Shown here one piece after another: positions 49,274-61,408 of a stretch of DNA of 64,000 nt. Made by a program: the position numbers and the translations under genes. Within the stretch, counting starts at the first letter, position 1, and each line of letters begins with the position of its first letter. The stretch is from Glebionis coronaria. Its lineage: Eukaryota > Streptophyta > Magnoliopsida > Asterales > Asteraceae. The DNA lies in contig CM046882.1 in assembly GCA_025667525.1 (NCBI GenBank), positions 18,922,488-18,986,487 of the forward strand, written 5' to 3'. Below the pieces are notes generated by a model. It worked only from the letters and a program-made list of their open reading frames with translations, ran no database searches and was not told the DNA's origin.

Positions 49274-49748
49274 CTCTCTTTAACCCCAATACAACAAACC
49301 AACGTCACGAGCACAAGAAACCCTAATTAGGGTTTCAAAACACTAGCACACCCACACCCTAACCGGTCTCCATAATAGCAACACCAAATATTATAATGAA
49401 GGAACAGAAACAATAAAACAAAACCCTAACTATGAATGATTACCAAACCCTAAAAACTACAATGATCAATCAATCCGTAAACAACGTCGAATCAAATAAT
49501 GAATGGTTAAAACCCTACAATAACTTCACGACCCACGAGATAACTGATCACAAGGACAACAGGGAGATCAAAAGATCAAAGCCTATTGCCTATCACAAAT
49601 TATTTGATGGGAAGAGAACGAAATCAAAGAGTAATAATCTGACCTTATTCAATGATTGATGGAACGAACAAATTGGATCATAGGAGCCGAAAAAGAAGGG
49701 GTTTGAAATCGACCATAGGATTATTTGATGGGTAAAGGATTATTTTTT

Positions 49749-50007
49749 GCACAATACCTTCAACTATTTCCAAAAATAGTTCCCGTCTCATGCGATATCG
49801 TTTTCGAAACGTTTCCTCCGTATATTTTGGATTTGGACCAAAATAATCCTCCATTAAACGTTGTTCGGCGACTTCACGTTCACGCCAAATGTATCTACGA
49901 TGCCGCTGAACTTCATCTTCTTCATCTTCGTTAATCTGCATTACCATTTCGTATTCTTCCATATCTTCGAGATCAGACGGATTAGAATAATCAGACGAGC
50001 TACTCAT
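49749..50007 (-). pseudogene. Harbinger transposase, N-terminal part
   Basis: Starts at ATG 50007 with an acidic/serine N terminus (MSSSSDYSNPSDLEDMEEYE), then LMEDYFGPNPKYTEETFRKRYRMRRELFLEIV, the conserved helix region preceding the nuclease in plant Harbinger transposases. It ends at the second copy of the LINE target duplication (49729-49748). The A-run there (6 A versus up to 8 in the other copy) decides whether the two halves are in frame; seven would join them, so the original frame is uncertain. Confidence 0.82.
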
Positions 50008-50315
50008 TTTTTGAAAGTTTGATTGAAAGTTTTTGTGAAAATATTTGATTGAAAGTGTTTGTTGTGTGTGTGTGTTTTAAGATAAAAATAATTGGTATTT
50101 ATAAAAAAAAAAGTTATAAAAAAAATTAAATTTAGTTTTAATTACCGTTGCCAAACGGTTGTTTTTGCAGGTGGGGCCCAATTTTTCTCTTTTTCCTCTC
50201 GTTGAAGTCTGTCGAATGGGGAGCGGCGAGGGCTGGGGCGGTGTCACGGCGAGGACCGGCGAGGGTACCACGTCGGAGCGACGAGCCCCCTCCGCCGTGA
50301 CACCATTTGCTCTAA

Positions 50316-50688
50316 TGTGTAGAAGATTTGCACCCACCTACAACTCATCCGTGTGTTATCATGACATCATTTAACGATTATATTTCGTTTGATTTGAAAT
50401 AGAGTAATTTTAGGTATAAATTTATAAAGTGAGTGGTTTAAGTTTATATTTAAATATTAGTTTTGAATATATTATTGACATATAAAATCGATATATAAAA
50501 GTAATATAAAAAGAATATGACCCACTTATATATAATAATATAAAAATACGGATTATTCAATAAAGAAAATTTAAAACACAATTTTTAAGCCATACAAACA
50601 AATATTTCACACAAACTCACACCGATCTCATATTTATTACAAAAAAACTCATTTTAAGGATTAATCCTAAATTATGAGCTACCAAACA
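50316..50688. repeat. Ancestral repeat block, copy C (first part)
   Basis: Matches copy A 761-997 joined directly to 10412-10553, that is, without the Helitron. It is bounded on the left by the Harbinger TAA and on the right by the AAACA duplication of LTR element 3. Confidence 0.85.
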
Positions 50689-53651
50689 TGTAACACCCCA
50701 TTTTGGTAAATGGAATATCACGCGTGATTATGGCGTGTCATCAAAGCATGCAAGGTAATATGTACTAAAACATACATGACCATAGGGAAAACCGGAATCA
50801 AACATCGGTTCCCAAACATAAGCCCAAAACATAATAAAGTAAAGGAAGTAAGAAATGACTAATCAAGCATAGGTATATGAAGGCAAAGGAAGAAGTCTAT
50901 GGCAGCTTCCATCCTATGCACGTCCTCCAAATGCTCGAGTCCTGGGTACCTGCCGTTTTGGGAACATGAAAGGAAAACGGCTGAGCATAACGCTCAGTGC
51001 ACAGATATACAAGTAAAGCATGAATAATATAAGCATATAAGCATGAAGCAGCGGAAAAGACTAAGTCCTGCATAACCTGGTATATCTTAGTAAAACTGGT
51101 TTTATAGTTTGAAAAACCTTATGTTTATCTTGTAAAAACTGTTTAACATGTTTACCATTAGCCAATATAGGTCATGAATTATCAACGTGCATGAATACTT
51201 GGAGGGTGACCTCGTCATGCAAATTAGAGGGGATGCCTCTAATTTAATATACTGGTTTGGGTAGGAGGGATCAGCTCCTTGTAAAGGATGGAAGGTACAC
51301 ACCACATTCACCTGAATAATCTGCTGAAAACATGTAAACTAGGATGCACCCATACGCCTCACCTGATAATAATAATATGGCCAAAAGCTGAAAGGGACGC
51401 CACGAGCTATCACTCCGTCGTGGTGGAGTCATAACACTAGTGCCTCCAGTGTTATGGTTATGGTACCTCCATAACTAGGTGAAACTGGTCATGCATGTAT
51501 ATGGCTTTAGGTATTCTAGTTAAACATAAGCAATTCAAAAACATATAAAACATATACTGGGGAAAACAGTTGGCTGCATACGGGAAATCCTAATAAGGAA
51601 GAATGTCCATACTAAAAGGACGGAGAATTCGTACCTTGTGTCCAGTGAACGAAGAAGACGAACGGAAGAGAGTCCTACTTCGATATCACTAATGCTACAT
51701 AAATAATATACATGTATAAGTATCTGATTACTGGGTACGTAACTGGTTTTATAACATGTCTTAGCTTGTTTTATATGTTCATGTCTTGTTTTACTGATTT
51801 TAACGTCATGTTGTGTTTATCATGTATTCTGTCTATTTTGATTAAGTATTACTTGTATTTCTTGTATTATTATACTTGTTGTGTAATATTAAGTAACTTT
51901 CTAAAATAGCAGGTTTCCTAAAATAGAAAGTTTCCAACAATAGAAAGTTTCCAAATATAGAAAGTTTCCAAAAATAGACTATTTCCAAAATTATAAAGTT
52001 CCAAAAATAGAAAGTTTCCAAAAATAGAAAGTTTCCAAAAAGAGAAAGTTTCCAAAAATAGAGTGGCTGCCTTAATTAAATAAGTTTCTAAAAATAGAAA
52101 GTTTCCATAAAGAGATTAGCTGCCTTAATTAAATAAGTTTCTAAAAATAGAAAGTTTCCTAAATTAGAAATAAGCTGGATTATTAAGCTAATAATATATA
52201 AGTTTAAGTTTTACTTATTAATATTCTAAGTCATGTGATATATAGCATAGTTTATTAATTATTACATGTAGATTATATAAACTATAGGTTAGATTTAATT
52301 AAATATAACATGATCTAATTAAATAAAAGGTAATAATACTTAGATTAAAACATGTATTAATATTTATTATTAGTATAACCTAAGTCATGAAAATTAATTA
52401 ATTATAAGTCATGTTTAATAATTAATTAATTATATAGTCCAACTTAAATAATAAATACTTAGGTTAAAATCCATGTAGTATTAATATAATATTAACCTAA
52501 GTCATGTTGTAATTAAATTAATTAAATAACATGTTAAATTAATTTAATTAACCTTGTAATTATTTAACTTGTAAAAAAAATAAATAATTAACCTTGAAAA
52601 AGAACCCGTGAACCGAACCCGTGTTTTAAACTAAAAATGTCATGAACCGGACCCGTAAACCTGTGAACCGGCCTATAACCCTTAACCATGGCAAACCACC
52701 ACCGGCCTAACCGGTGGTGCATGTGGTGTTCCAACCGAGACTCCCTAAACCACTAAGGATAACCCTGACATGCGTCAGGGTCCCTTGGTCCTCTCGGCCG
52801 AACCACAAAACCAAACCGAGACCTTGTGGTCTCAGTTGGTGGTGATCAAACAACCACCGAGAGCCCCTGGCTCTCGGTTCTTCCCATAGCCGAACCAAAC
52901 ACCCCCTTAACCTTGTATTTTTAATATCCCTTGATTAGATCTAGGTGTTATTTAACTTGTTTTAATAACCCATGATTACATGTTCTTAGATCTAATAAAT
53001 AATTAAAAATAAAAGATTTAAGAAGATTACCTATTCGTGGATCGAAAAGAAAACTAACACGAACGATCTTGCAACAAATTGGATTAACCAAGATCAATAA
53101 ACACCTCCTTGTGGTGGTGTTATAGGCGGCGGCTACAAGGAAGAAAAAAAGTAGGCTAGGATTTTTGATTTTTTCTAATTCTCTGTAATATGAAAATCTA
53201 TCTCCTTCGTTTTTTCCTTTTTGTTAAATTTTAAAGTGGGCTAGTCCCCTTCCCTTCCTATATTTCGTGGTATGTGGGGCCCCCCAAGGGGAAACCCGAT
53301 GTTTTCCCGTGTTCTAATTATTTACGTGTTCTCGTGTCGTGTTTACGTGACTTAATTATCTATCGTTCGTGTCGTAATAAATATTTATACGTAATCGTAA
53401 TAAATATACGTAAATACATAATATTAGGTTCGTGATTATTTACGTTCATGATTTTCATGTTCGTGATTATAATTATTGTTGATAATAATCATCGTGTCTT
53501 AATACGTAATAAATACTTATCCTGTTATAATACGTACGTAATACTTGTAAATTCCTATCGTGAAACGTAAACGTGCTAAATAAGGAAAGTTCTAATCATG
53601 TACGTACGATCATAAGGGTACTATTCATGGTAAAATCATGCGGGTTTTACA
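50689..53651 (-). repeat. 3' LTR of element 3
   Basis: The copy farther from the primer-binding site. It contains a short tandem array at ~51900-52170, an AT-rich TTAATTAA-type tract at 52180-52600, and a GC-richer hairpin cluster at 52686-52885. Confidence 0.92.
51900..52170. repeat. 16-bp minisatellite AAAATAGAAAGTTTCC in the LTR
   Basis: More than ten degenerate direct copies, with interspersed TTAATTAAATAAGTTTCTAA variants. The partner LTR has the same array with a different number and sequence of units at ~59045-59300. Confidence 0.8.
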
Positions 53652-53652
53652 A

Positions 53653-53670
53653 CTCTTCCCCCCTAAAAAG
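53653..53670 (-). other. Polypurine tract of element 3
   Basis: The complement reads CTTTTTAGGGGGGAAGAG, directly inside the 3' LTR boundary. Confidence 0.82.
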
Positions 53671-56600
53671 AATAATTCGTCCCCGAATTATAGATAATGT
53701 AAAGTGAAAGAGGAACATACCCGAATCAAACTGAGAGGGTATGTACGATAAAAGGACATGCAAGTGACATGGTAGAAGGAACGTGGAACGTGACATGTCT
53801 TGAAAGGACATGGAACGTGACGTGACTGAAAGGACATATCTAATCGATAATAGAAAAATGGATAAGAATTTCGGATGAACTTGTCCGTTTCCAAGTGGCT
53901 TCCCTCTTGGAACGGTTCATTCTCAAGATCTTGACACAATGATAAATCTTGGTCCTCCTGACCTTGACTTGAAAACACGAAGAGTTCATTTTCATCTATG
54001 TAAGATAGATAGAAATAACATGCAAGGGACTGAAACACTATGATACAAAATAATCTAACCTAACTGATAATTAGCAACGATGCGCTAGACATACTGAAAC
54101 GTAGTACGTGAAAAATTTTGAACGTGATACGTGAAAATTTTTGAACGTGATACGTGGATATATGGTGAGTGTAGTATGAGCAAACATATCGTGATCCATA
54201 ATACGTGTAACATATCGTGAACGTGATATGAGGAACGTGGAATGAACATGACATGTGAAACATATCGTGAACATGGAATACAACTGCGGTAACGCCAAAC
54301 GCTATAAGATGAGACGTGGAATGTGACATGAAACGTCTGTCTGAGCATAGAGAGTTATACTAGACTTGAGTTTGATCTCTCAAGTTCTTGCAAAACTTCC
54401 TAGAACGAAAATGAACGTAAAATCGTAAGCCAGGATACGATCATGAACGTGAATAGTGTCATGAACGTGAGCGTGAAAGCAAGTCGTGGAATTAGAATAA
54501 GGATGTGAACGTAAATAAGGAGCACAAATGTGAACCTTTGTCTGACCCGATATCTGACGGATTATCAAGTGATCAGATGAGCCTTGGCTGGAACATGTCC
54601 GATAAATCTGTTGGTTCTGAAATCCTTGCGGATGTAAGGATTCTACAGACTTGATCAAACTGTTGGCAACAACCTAGATAACATCTTATTTCTTCTGAGT
54701 TTGCGTTAATCTAGTAACCAAAATCCATGGGGATCTTGTCCTATTTCTGTTCACCTTTTCCCGATGATGGAAAACATCCTAGTCAGTTGGTGTTCTATCT
54801 TAGCCTGTTGGTATGTCAGGTACTTAGATATGAACGTAATTATATCTTGCTTCGTAGAAACTTGATACGTAGAAATTTGCGGAACTATAAGTCTCCAAAA
54901 TTAGAATTATCTTAGCGTAGGATTTTCTTTGAACTCTTAACATAGTGTAGGGTTCTCACCTCTACGCATAAGCTAAGTCATGTTAAGATTAATCGTGAGA
55001 ATCCATGTGATTCAGCGTGTCACTGTAATCAACCAAAATTTAGATTGGAAAACTTCAGGGTGAAATTTCTCTTGTCATAGAATTTGCAACATAGTGCAAA
55101 TTTGGTCTTACTGCTCTTCTCTAGACTTTAGAGAAGGTTAGGTTGTCATAGATGAAAACACTGATGAATTTTTTTGAGTTCATGGAAACTCAATTTATTA
55201 AGTCCATAATGTTGCTGGAGCATTTATAAGACTAATACAAAATCATGAATCTAGCATGACCGAGATATGAACGAATAGCAGTCATGGAAATGTCCTGCTC
55301 TTTCACTTGTCACTGTTGGTAGCATGATCATGAGTCCGATCTTGGAAAGTGACTAACACCCTAAATGAATCCGATCTTGTCAATACGTGGAGGAAAATAA
55401 CGGTTATGAATGGTGATTTATTTTAAATCGACGGTAGTCGACACATAATCTCATGTTACCGTCCTTCTCCTTGAAAGTTTTTCTGGAATATATGGGAAGA
55501 TTTTGGTATAGTTGGCCGGTTATGCGTAAAAGGAACTTCAGTTGTCGTGTCTTAACTAACAGCTAGAAAATTTTAGCAACCATGGCTAACAAAGAACCTG
55601 CTTGTAAGCATAGATAATTTGTGCAGATTTTCCTGATGGAAAATCATGCTGAATATATTCAGGAGCCTGAACATTACCGTACATGATCATGAATCGTAGC
55701 ATGGTGTGCTGTTCATAGTCCATAATTACTATGAAATTCAACTCGCATCTGTCCGAGGTAATGCGTTAGCAGTTTGAACCTTATCATTAGGCTGAAGGAA
55801 AACCTTCGTATACATGGAGAATACGACTGATGTCCTTTATGGTCATGAATATATGAAATATAGGTGCAAGAGATGAAAGTGTCATCGAGCAATCGTGACT
55901 GGCCTTACTGATACGCCGGTGATGGTACTGAAATTCTTGTGGCCTGATTAATACATGGCACAATAAAATGGATATACCCTTTGGAGGGTACCCTGAATTT
56001 CTTAGAGATGTTCCATAATTGGACGTGAGTCATGTGTCTTGACTCGTGTCTTGGGAAATGTAAGCATGACATGTGTCCCGACTGGTGTCTTGACATGTGT
56101 CTTCAGAAATCATACGTGAGACATGTGTCTTGACTGATGTCTTGACATGTGACTCAAGATGTGAAACAAATAGAACTACAAATATTAGGTTATTATGCCA
56201 AAATTGACAAATCGATTGGACCACTGATCCTTTGTATTTCTGATCACGTCCGCGGCCGGAGCTTCGGTTGCGATTGCTAGGATAGTTGTTGTCATAGTAG
56301 TGGTTACTATCGTCTTGTCTGTCAGTTCCATGACGGTCATTCTCATGACTGTGATTCATGTAACTATTCAGCTGAGTGGCCGGCTGGTACCGGTTTGCAC
56401 TCATATGACTGAAACGACAACTGAATGACGTGTGACATGTAACTAAGAATTAGGGACAATGATTGATGAAAATCGTCTGATGGTGAAGCATCTTCTCGTC
56501 CAATTACTTTGCTCTGACGCCTTTGTCTTCGTCTTGTAGGATCTCCAGGTTGTGAACAACATCCGCATCTCGTAGCGTCTCCAAACATCAGCAGCATCAA

Positions 56601-57820
56601 CCTTTAGTAACATCTCCAAGTTATGAGCGGCATCAGCAATCTTGTAGAATATTAGCAAGTGAACATACGCATGAGATGATTCAGAATCGACTAGCGAATA
56701 TTCGTGAAGTATTTCAAGTGAACTACACATGGATTAAGGTACGTGAAATACACATGGAATACGGTACATGGAGTACACACGGAATGCACATGAAATGATC
56801 GGTATGGGGTCGGTCATTTGTCATGATTTTAAAGGAAATATAATCGGTTAAACGGTTAGAAAGACCATCATGATAACCTGGCAATGCCAGTATATACCTC
56901 ATTCTGGTTGCATAGAGAAACACTAACATGTGGTCAAACGAATTTCAACAATGATTTTCTGAAAGCATGATTAATGAAAACCAACCATGACTATCATAAA
57001 AGTGGTATTTAAGTGAACACCAACAGTGTCTTGCATGAAAGCATAAACAACAAAAGAAACGTAAGACGTAATCAATCATGAAGACGAAATCATCATGAAG
57101 AAACATGAAACAACTTAACATGAAGGATGAAACTGAAGTTATATAACATAATCAGCATGAAACTGAAGTTAACCATGACAGTATGAAAACATACTTGACA
57201 TAAAACATATTAACTTATGAGGGGACATGAAAAAAAATTATGCTTATAAATCATGAGAAAAATTTATGCATGAATACATGATGCAGTTTATAAAAAAACT
57301 TTTATATGCGCGAGGGGACGCCTATGGGTTGGTCCCAAAACATAAGACATGGCGAGGGGACGCCTATGGGTTGGTCCCAAAGTTAAAAGTTTCGATAAAA
57401 ACACATGCGACTAAATAGGGCCAGTCCTGTACCAACCATTACTTAGTCAAAATTCCTGCAACAGTGATACATGAAACATAAATAAGTAAAAATCATCTGT
57501 CAAAACTTATCAGAAAAAAATTTTATGTGGCTAATTATGAACTACTGGGGTTCAATCCACATAGCCACAGTTAACGAGAAACATCATGCATGAAACAATG
57601 ACACATAACTAAATATGAATGACGGTTGTCCATCCATATTAGTAAAACAATATCGATGAAAACATCAAGGTTAAAACATCAAGGTGCTGAAAACATCATG
57701 GTTAAAACAACAATGCACTGAACACATCAATACGTGGAAGAAAAAGCATTGGCTTAGGAAGCTCCTGGTGACTACCCACTAGTCACAGGTCAAGTTTTAG
57801 AGCATACAGGTCGAAGCCTT

Positions 57821-57833
57821 GGCTCTGATACCA
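57821..57833 (-). other. Primer-binding site of element 3 (initiator tRNA-Met)
   Basis: The complement reads TGGTATCAGAGCC, four bases inside the 5' LTR. It fixes the orientation as minus. Confidence 0.9.
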
Positions 57834-57837
57834 TAAT

Positions 57838-60753
57838 TGTAACACCCCATTTTGGTAAATGGAATGTCACGCGTGATTATGGCGTGTCATCAAAGCATGC
57901 AAGGTAATATGTACTAAAACATACATGACCATAGGGAAAACCGGAATCAAACATCGGTTCCCAAACATAAGCCTAAAACATAATAAAGTAAAGGAAGTAA
58001 GAAATGACTAATCAAGCATAGGTATATGAAGGCAAAGGAAAAAGTCTATAGCAACTTCCATCCTATGCACGTCCTCCAAATGCTCGAGTCCTGGGTACCT
58101 TCCGTTTTGGGAACATGAAAGGAAAACGGCTGAGCATAACGCTCAGTGCACGGATATACAAGTGAAGCATGAATAATATAAGCATATAAGCATGAAGCAG
58201 CGGAAAAGACTAAGTCCTGGATAACCTGGTATATTTTAGTAAAACTGGTTTTATAGTTTGAAAAGCCTTATGTTTATCTTGTAAAAACTGTTTAACATGT
58301 TTACCATTAGCCAATATACGTCATGAATTATCAACGTGCATGAATACTTGGAGGGGTGACCTCGTCATGCAAATTAGAGGGGCTGCCTCTAATTTAATAT
58401 ACTGGTTTGGGTAGGAGGGATCAGCTCCTAGTGAAGAATGCAAGGCACACACCACATTCACCTAAATAATCTGTTGAAAACATGTAAACTAGGATGCACC
58501 CATACGCCCCACCTGATAATAATAATATGGCCAAAAGCTGAAAGGGACGCCACGAGCTATCACTCCATCGTGGTGGAGTCATAACACTGGTGCCTCCAAT
58601 GTTATGGTTATGGTACCTCCATAACTAGATGAAACTGGTCATGCATGTATATGGCTTTAGGTATTCTAATTAAACATAAGTAATTCAAAAACATATAAAA
58701 CATATACTGGGGAAAACAGTTGGCTGCATACGGGAAATCCTAATAAGGAAGAATGTCCATAGTGAAAGGACAGAGAATCCGTACCTTGTGTCCAGTGAAC
58801 GAAGAAGACGAACGGAAGAGAGTCCTACTTCGATATCACTAATGCTACATAAATAATATACATGTATAAGTATCTGATTACTGGGTACGTAACTGGTTTT
58901 ATAACATGTCTTAGCTTGTTTTATATGTTCATGTCTTGTTTTACTGATTTTAACGTCATGCTATGTTTATCATGTATTTTGTCTATTTTGATTAAGTATT
59001 ACTTGTATTTCTTGTATTATTATACTTGTTGTGTAATAATAAGTAACTTTCTAAAAATAGCAGGTTTCCTAAAATAGAAAGTTTCCAAAAATAGAAAGTT
59101 TCCAAAAATAGATTGTTTCTAAAAATAGATTGTTTTCAAAAATAGAAAGTTCCAAAAATAGAAAGTTTCCAAAAATAGAAAGTTTCCAAAACTAGATTGG
59201 CTGTCTTAATTAAATAAGTTTCTAAATATACAAAGTTTCCATAAAGAGATTAGCTGCCTTAATTAAATAAGTTTCTAAAAATAGAAAGTTTCCATAATTA
59301 GATATAAGCTGGATTATTAAGCTAATAATATATAAGCTTAAGTTTTACTGATTAATATTCTAAGTCATGTGATATATAGCATAGTTTATTAATTATTACA
59401 TGTAGATTAAATAAACTATAGGTTATAAGATTTAATTAAATATAACATGATTTAATTAAATTAAAGGTAATAATACTTAGATTAAAACATGTATTAATAT
59501 TTATTATTAATATAACCTAAGTCATGAAAATTAACTAATTATAACTCATGTTTAATAATTAATTAATTATATAGTCCAACTTAAATAATAAATACTTAGG
59601 TTAAAATCCATGTATTATTAATAATAATATTAACCTAAGTCATGTTGTAATTAAATTAATTAAATAACATGTTAAATTAATTTAATTAACCTTATAATTA
59701 TTTAACTTGTAAAAAAATAAATAATTAAACTTGAAAAAGAACCCGTGTTTTAAACTAAACATGTCATGAACCGGACCCGTAAACCCGTGAACCGGCCTAT
59801 AACCCTTAACCATGGCAAACCACCATCGGCCTAACCGGTGGTGCGTGTGGTGTTCCAACCGAGACTCTCTAAACCACCAAGGATAACTCCGACATGCGTC
59901 AGGGTCCCTTGGTCCTCTCGGTCGAACCACAAAACCAAACCGAGACCTTGTGGTCTCGGTTGGTGGTGATCAAACAACCACCGAGAGCCCCTGGCTCTCG
60001 GTTCTACCCATTGCCGAACCAAACACCCCCTTAACCATGTATTTTTAGTATCCCTTGATTAGATCTAGGTGTTATTTAACTTGTTTTAATGACCTATGAT
60101 TTCATGTTCTTAGATCTAATAAATAATTAAAAAGAAAAGATTTAAGAAGATTACCTATTCGTAGATCAAAAGAAAACTAACACGAACGATCTTGCAACAA
60201 ATTGGATTAACCAAGATCAACAAACACCTCCTTGTGGTGGTGTTATAGGCGACGGCTACAAGGAAGAAAAAGAGAGGCTAGGGTTTTTGATTTTTTTCTA
60301 ATTCTTTGTAATATGAAAATCTATCTCCTTCTTTTTTTCCTTTTTGTTAAATTTTAAAGTGGGCTAGGCCCCTTCCCTTCCTATATTTCGTGGTATGTGC
60401 CCCCTAGGGGAAACCCGATGTTTTCCCGTGTTCTCGTGTCGTGTTTACGTGACTTAGTTATCTATCGTTCGTGTCGTAATAAATATTTATACGTAATCGT
60501 AATAAATATACATAAATACATAATATTAGGTTCGTGAATATTTACGTTCATGATTTTCATGTTCGTGATTATAATTATTGTTGATCATAATCATCGTATC
60601 TTAATACGTAATAAATACTTATCGTGTAATAATACGTACGTAATACTTGTAAAATCCTATCGTGAAACGTAAACGCGCTAAATAAGGAAAGTTCTAATCA
60701 TGTACGTACGATCATAAGGGTACTATTCATGCTAAAAGCATGCGGGTTTTACA
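57838..60753 (-). repeat. 5' LTR of element 3
   Basis: Contains perfect hairpins CCGAGACC-TTGT-GGTCTCGG (59940-59959) and ACCGAGAGCC-CCT-GGCTCTCGGT (59980-60002). Small open frames in this GC-rich patch (for example 59831-60022) are present in both LTRs but look like chance frames. Confidence 0.92.
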
Positions 60754-60758
60754 AAACA

Positions 60759-61180
60759 ACATATTTCACCTTGTACCCCCATACCAAACGGACAATATAT
60801 AAACTTCGGAGTTGGTCCGCATGATATGGTTTGCGTTACTTTATGTCTGTAAATTTTGAAAAGCGAATAAGCCCTTTTCTCCGGCTTACAATCAATCTTA
60901 TCAAGTTAGGCTTATGACCAGTAGCGGACGCAGGAATTCGAAAAATGGGGGGCAATTTTTTTTTGACAATAGTAAAGCGAAAAACTAAAATTCGAAAAAA
61001 AGTTCGAGTATTTTAACATGAAAATGGAGCATTTTTTGGTTTTAGAGTGTTAAATGTTAGACTTTATTATGTGAGTGGGGGGCAATTTGAATTTCGAGTG
61101 GGGGACATTTTAAAAAAACGCTCACAATTAAAGAAAAACTACATTATAATCTCGTCGTTTTGGTTTAGCCATGGGGAGCG

Positions 61181-61215
<35 letters not shown>

Positions 61216-61408
61216 AAGCTAAGTTGTATGTCCGCCCCTGCTTATGACCTTAAGATGAACCATAAGCTTACCTTTGGGTGTTTGTTTAAGCTGTACAAGC
61301 TTACATTTTTTAGGTTTATGTTTCGTAAGCCCGATTTGTCTTGTTTATTTTGAGACTTATTGGCTTGTATAAGATTATCAATTTATCAATTATGTCATGA
61401 TAAGCTTA
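60759..61408. repeat. Ancestral repeat block, copy C (second part)
   Basis: Continues copy A 10559-10878, interrupted by the MITE at 60919-61240. No gene. Confidence 0.8.
60919..61240. mobile_element. hAT-type MITE (CAGKGGCGGA family) with a poly-C tract
   Basis: TIRs CAGTAGCGGACGCAGGA and, inverted, CAGGGGCGGACATACAA are flanked by CTTATGAC (60911-60918, 61241-61248). Copy A has the intact target at ~10711-10718. It contains 31 consecutive C at 61184-61214; the proline-rich frames read there are artefacts. Confidence 0.88.

Larger units (their letters stand above)
35201..49728 (-). mobile_element. L1-type LINE, full length, split by an LTR element
   Basis: A 20-bp duplication TGGGTAAAGGATTATTTTTT flanks it (35181-35200 and 49729-49748). 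The 5' end is at 49728, and the 3' end at 35201 abuts a short A tail (extra T's on the plus strand). Omitting the nested LTR element, it is about 5.6 kb, with ORF1 (Gag-like) followed by ORF2 (endonuclease, RT, zf-RVT). Multiple frameshifts and a stop make it dead. Confidence 0.88.
33884..50312 (-). mobile_element. PIF/Harbinger transposon split by a LINE
   Basis: TIRs GAGCAAAAGGTGTCGTGACA (33884) and, inverted from 50312, GAGCAAATGGTGTCACGGCG are flanked by TAA on both sides (33881-33883, 50313-50315), the PIF target duplication. Without the nested LINE (35201-49748 including one target duplication) it is about 1.9 kb. It holds only a transposase gene and no Myb-like partner ORF. The right flank is copy C. 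The left flank is the end of the other Harbinger. Confidence 0.85.
53652..57837 (-). other. Interior of element 3
   Basis: About 4.2 kb with only short broken frames on the minus strand. 56404-56030 encodes a hydrophilic segment (SNRNRSSGRGRDQKYKG) with a nucleic-acid-binding look. 56600-56364 has RRRQRRQSKVIGRED. These may be remnants of gag but cannot be assigned. 56030-56160 repeats GTGTCTTGACATGTGTCTTG-type words. 57305-57380 contains two copies of GCGAGGGGACGCCTATGGGT. Nothing else is supported. Confidence 0.6.
50689..60753 (-). mobile_element. Large LTR element without recognisable coding capacity (element 3, LARD-like)
   Basis: LTRs of 2963 bp (50689-53651) and 2916 bp (57838-60753) flank a 4.2-kb interior. 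AAACA duplications lie at 50684-50688 and 60754-60758. The primer site (tRNA-iMet type) at 57821-57833 and the purine tract at 53653-53670 show minus-strand orientation, so 57838-60753 is the 5' LTR. The ends are TG...CA. The LTRs are very similar (two substitutions in the first ~150 bases), so insertion is fairly recent. The empty site is visible at 10553. No RT, integrase or protease motif was found in any frame. Confidence 0.92.

Noticed and set aside
51900..52170. CRISPR or centromeric satellite
   Set aside because: A 16-bp minisatellite confined to the LTR of element 3, with no spacers.
52707..52898. 63-codon ORF repeated in both LTRs of element 3
   Set aside because: Its duplication follows from the LTRs being duplicates; composition reflects a GC-rich hairpin patch, with no domain.
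53688..54348. Several overlapping minus-strand small ORFs rich in His/Ser/Tyr
   Set aside because: They derive from repeated ACGTGA/ACATGA words in the interior of element 3; three overlapping frames are equally open.
61047..61353. Proline-rich small ORFs
   Set aside because: The proline run comes from 31 consecutive C inside a hAT MITE.
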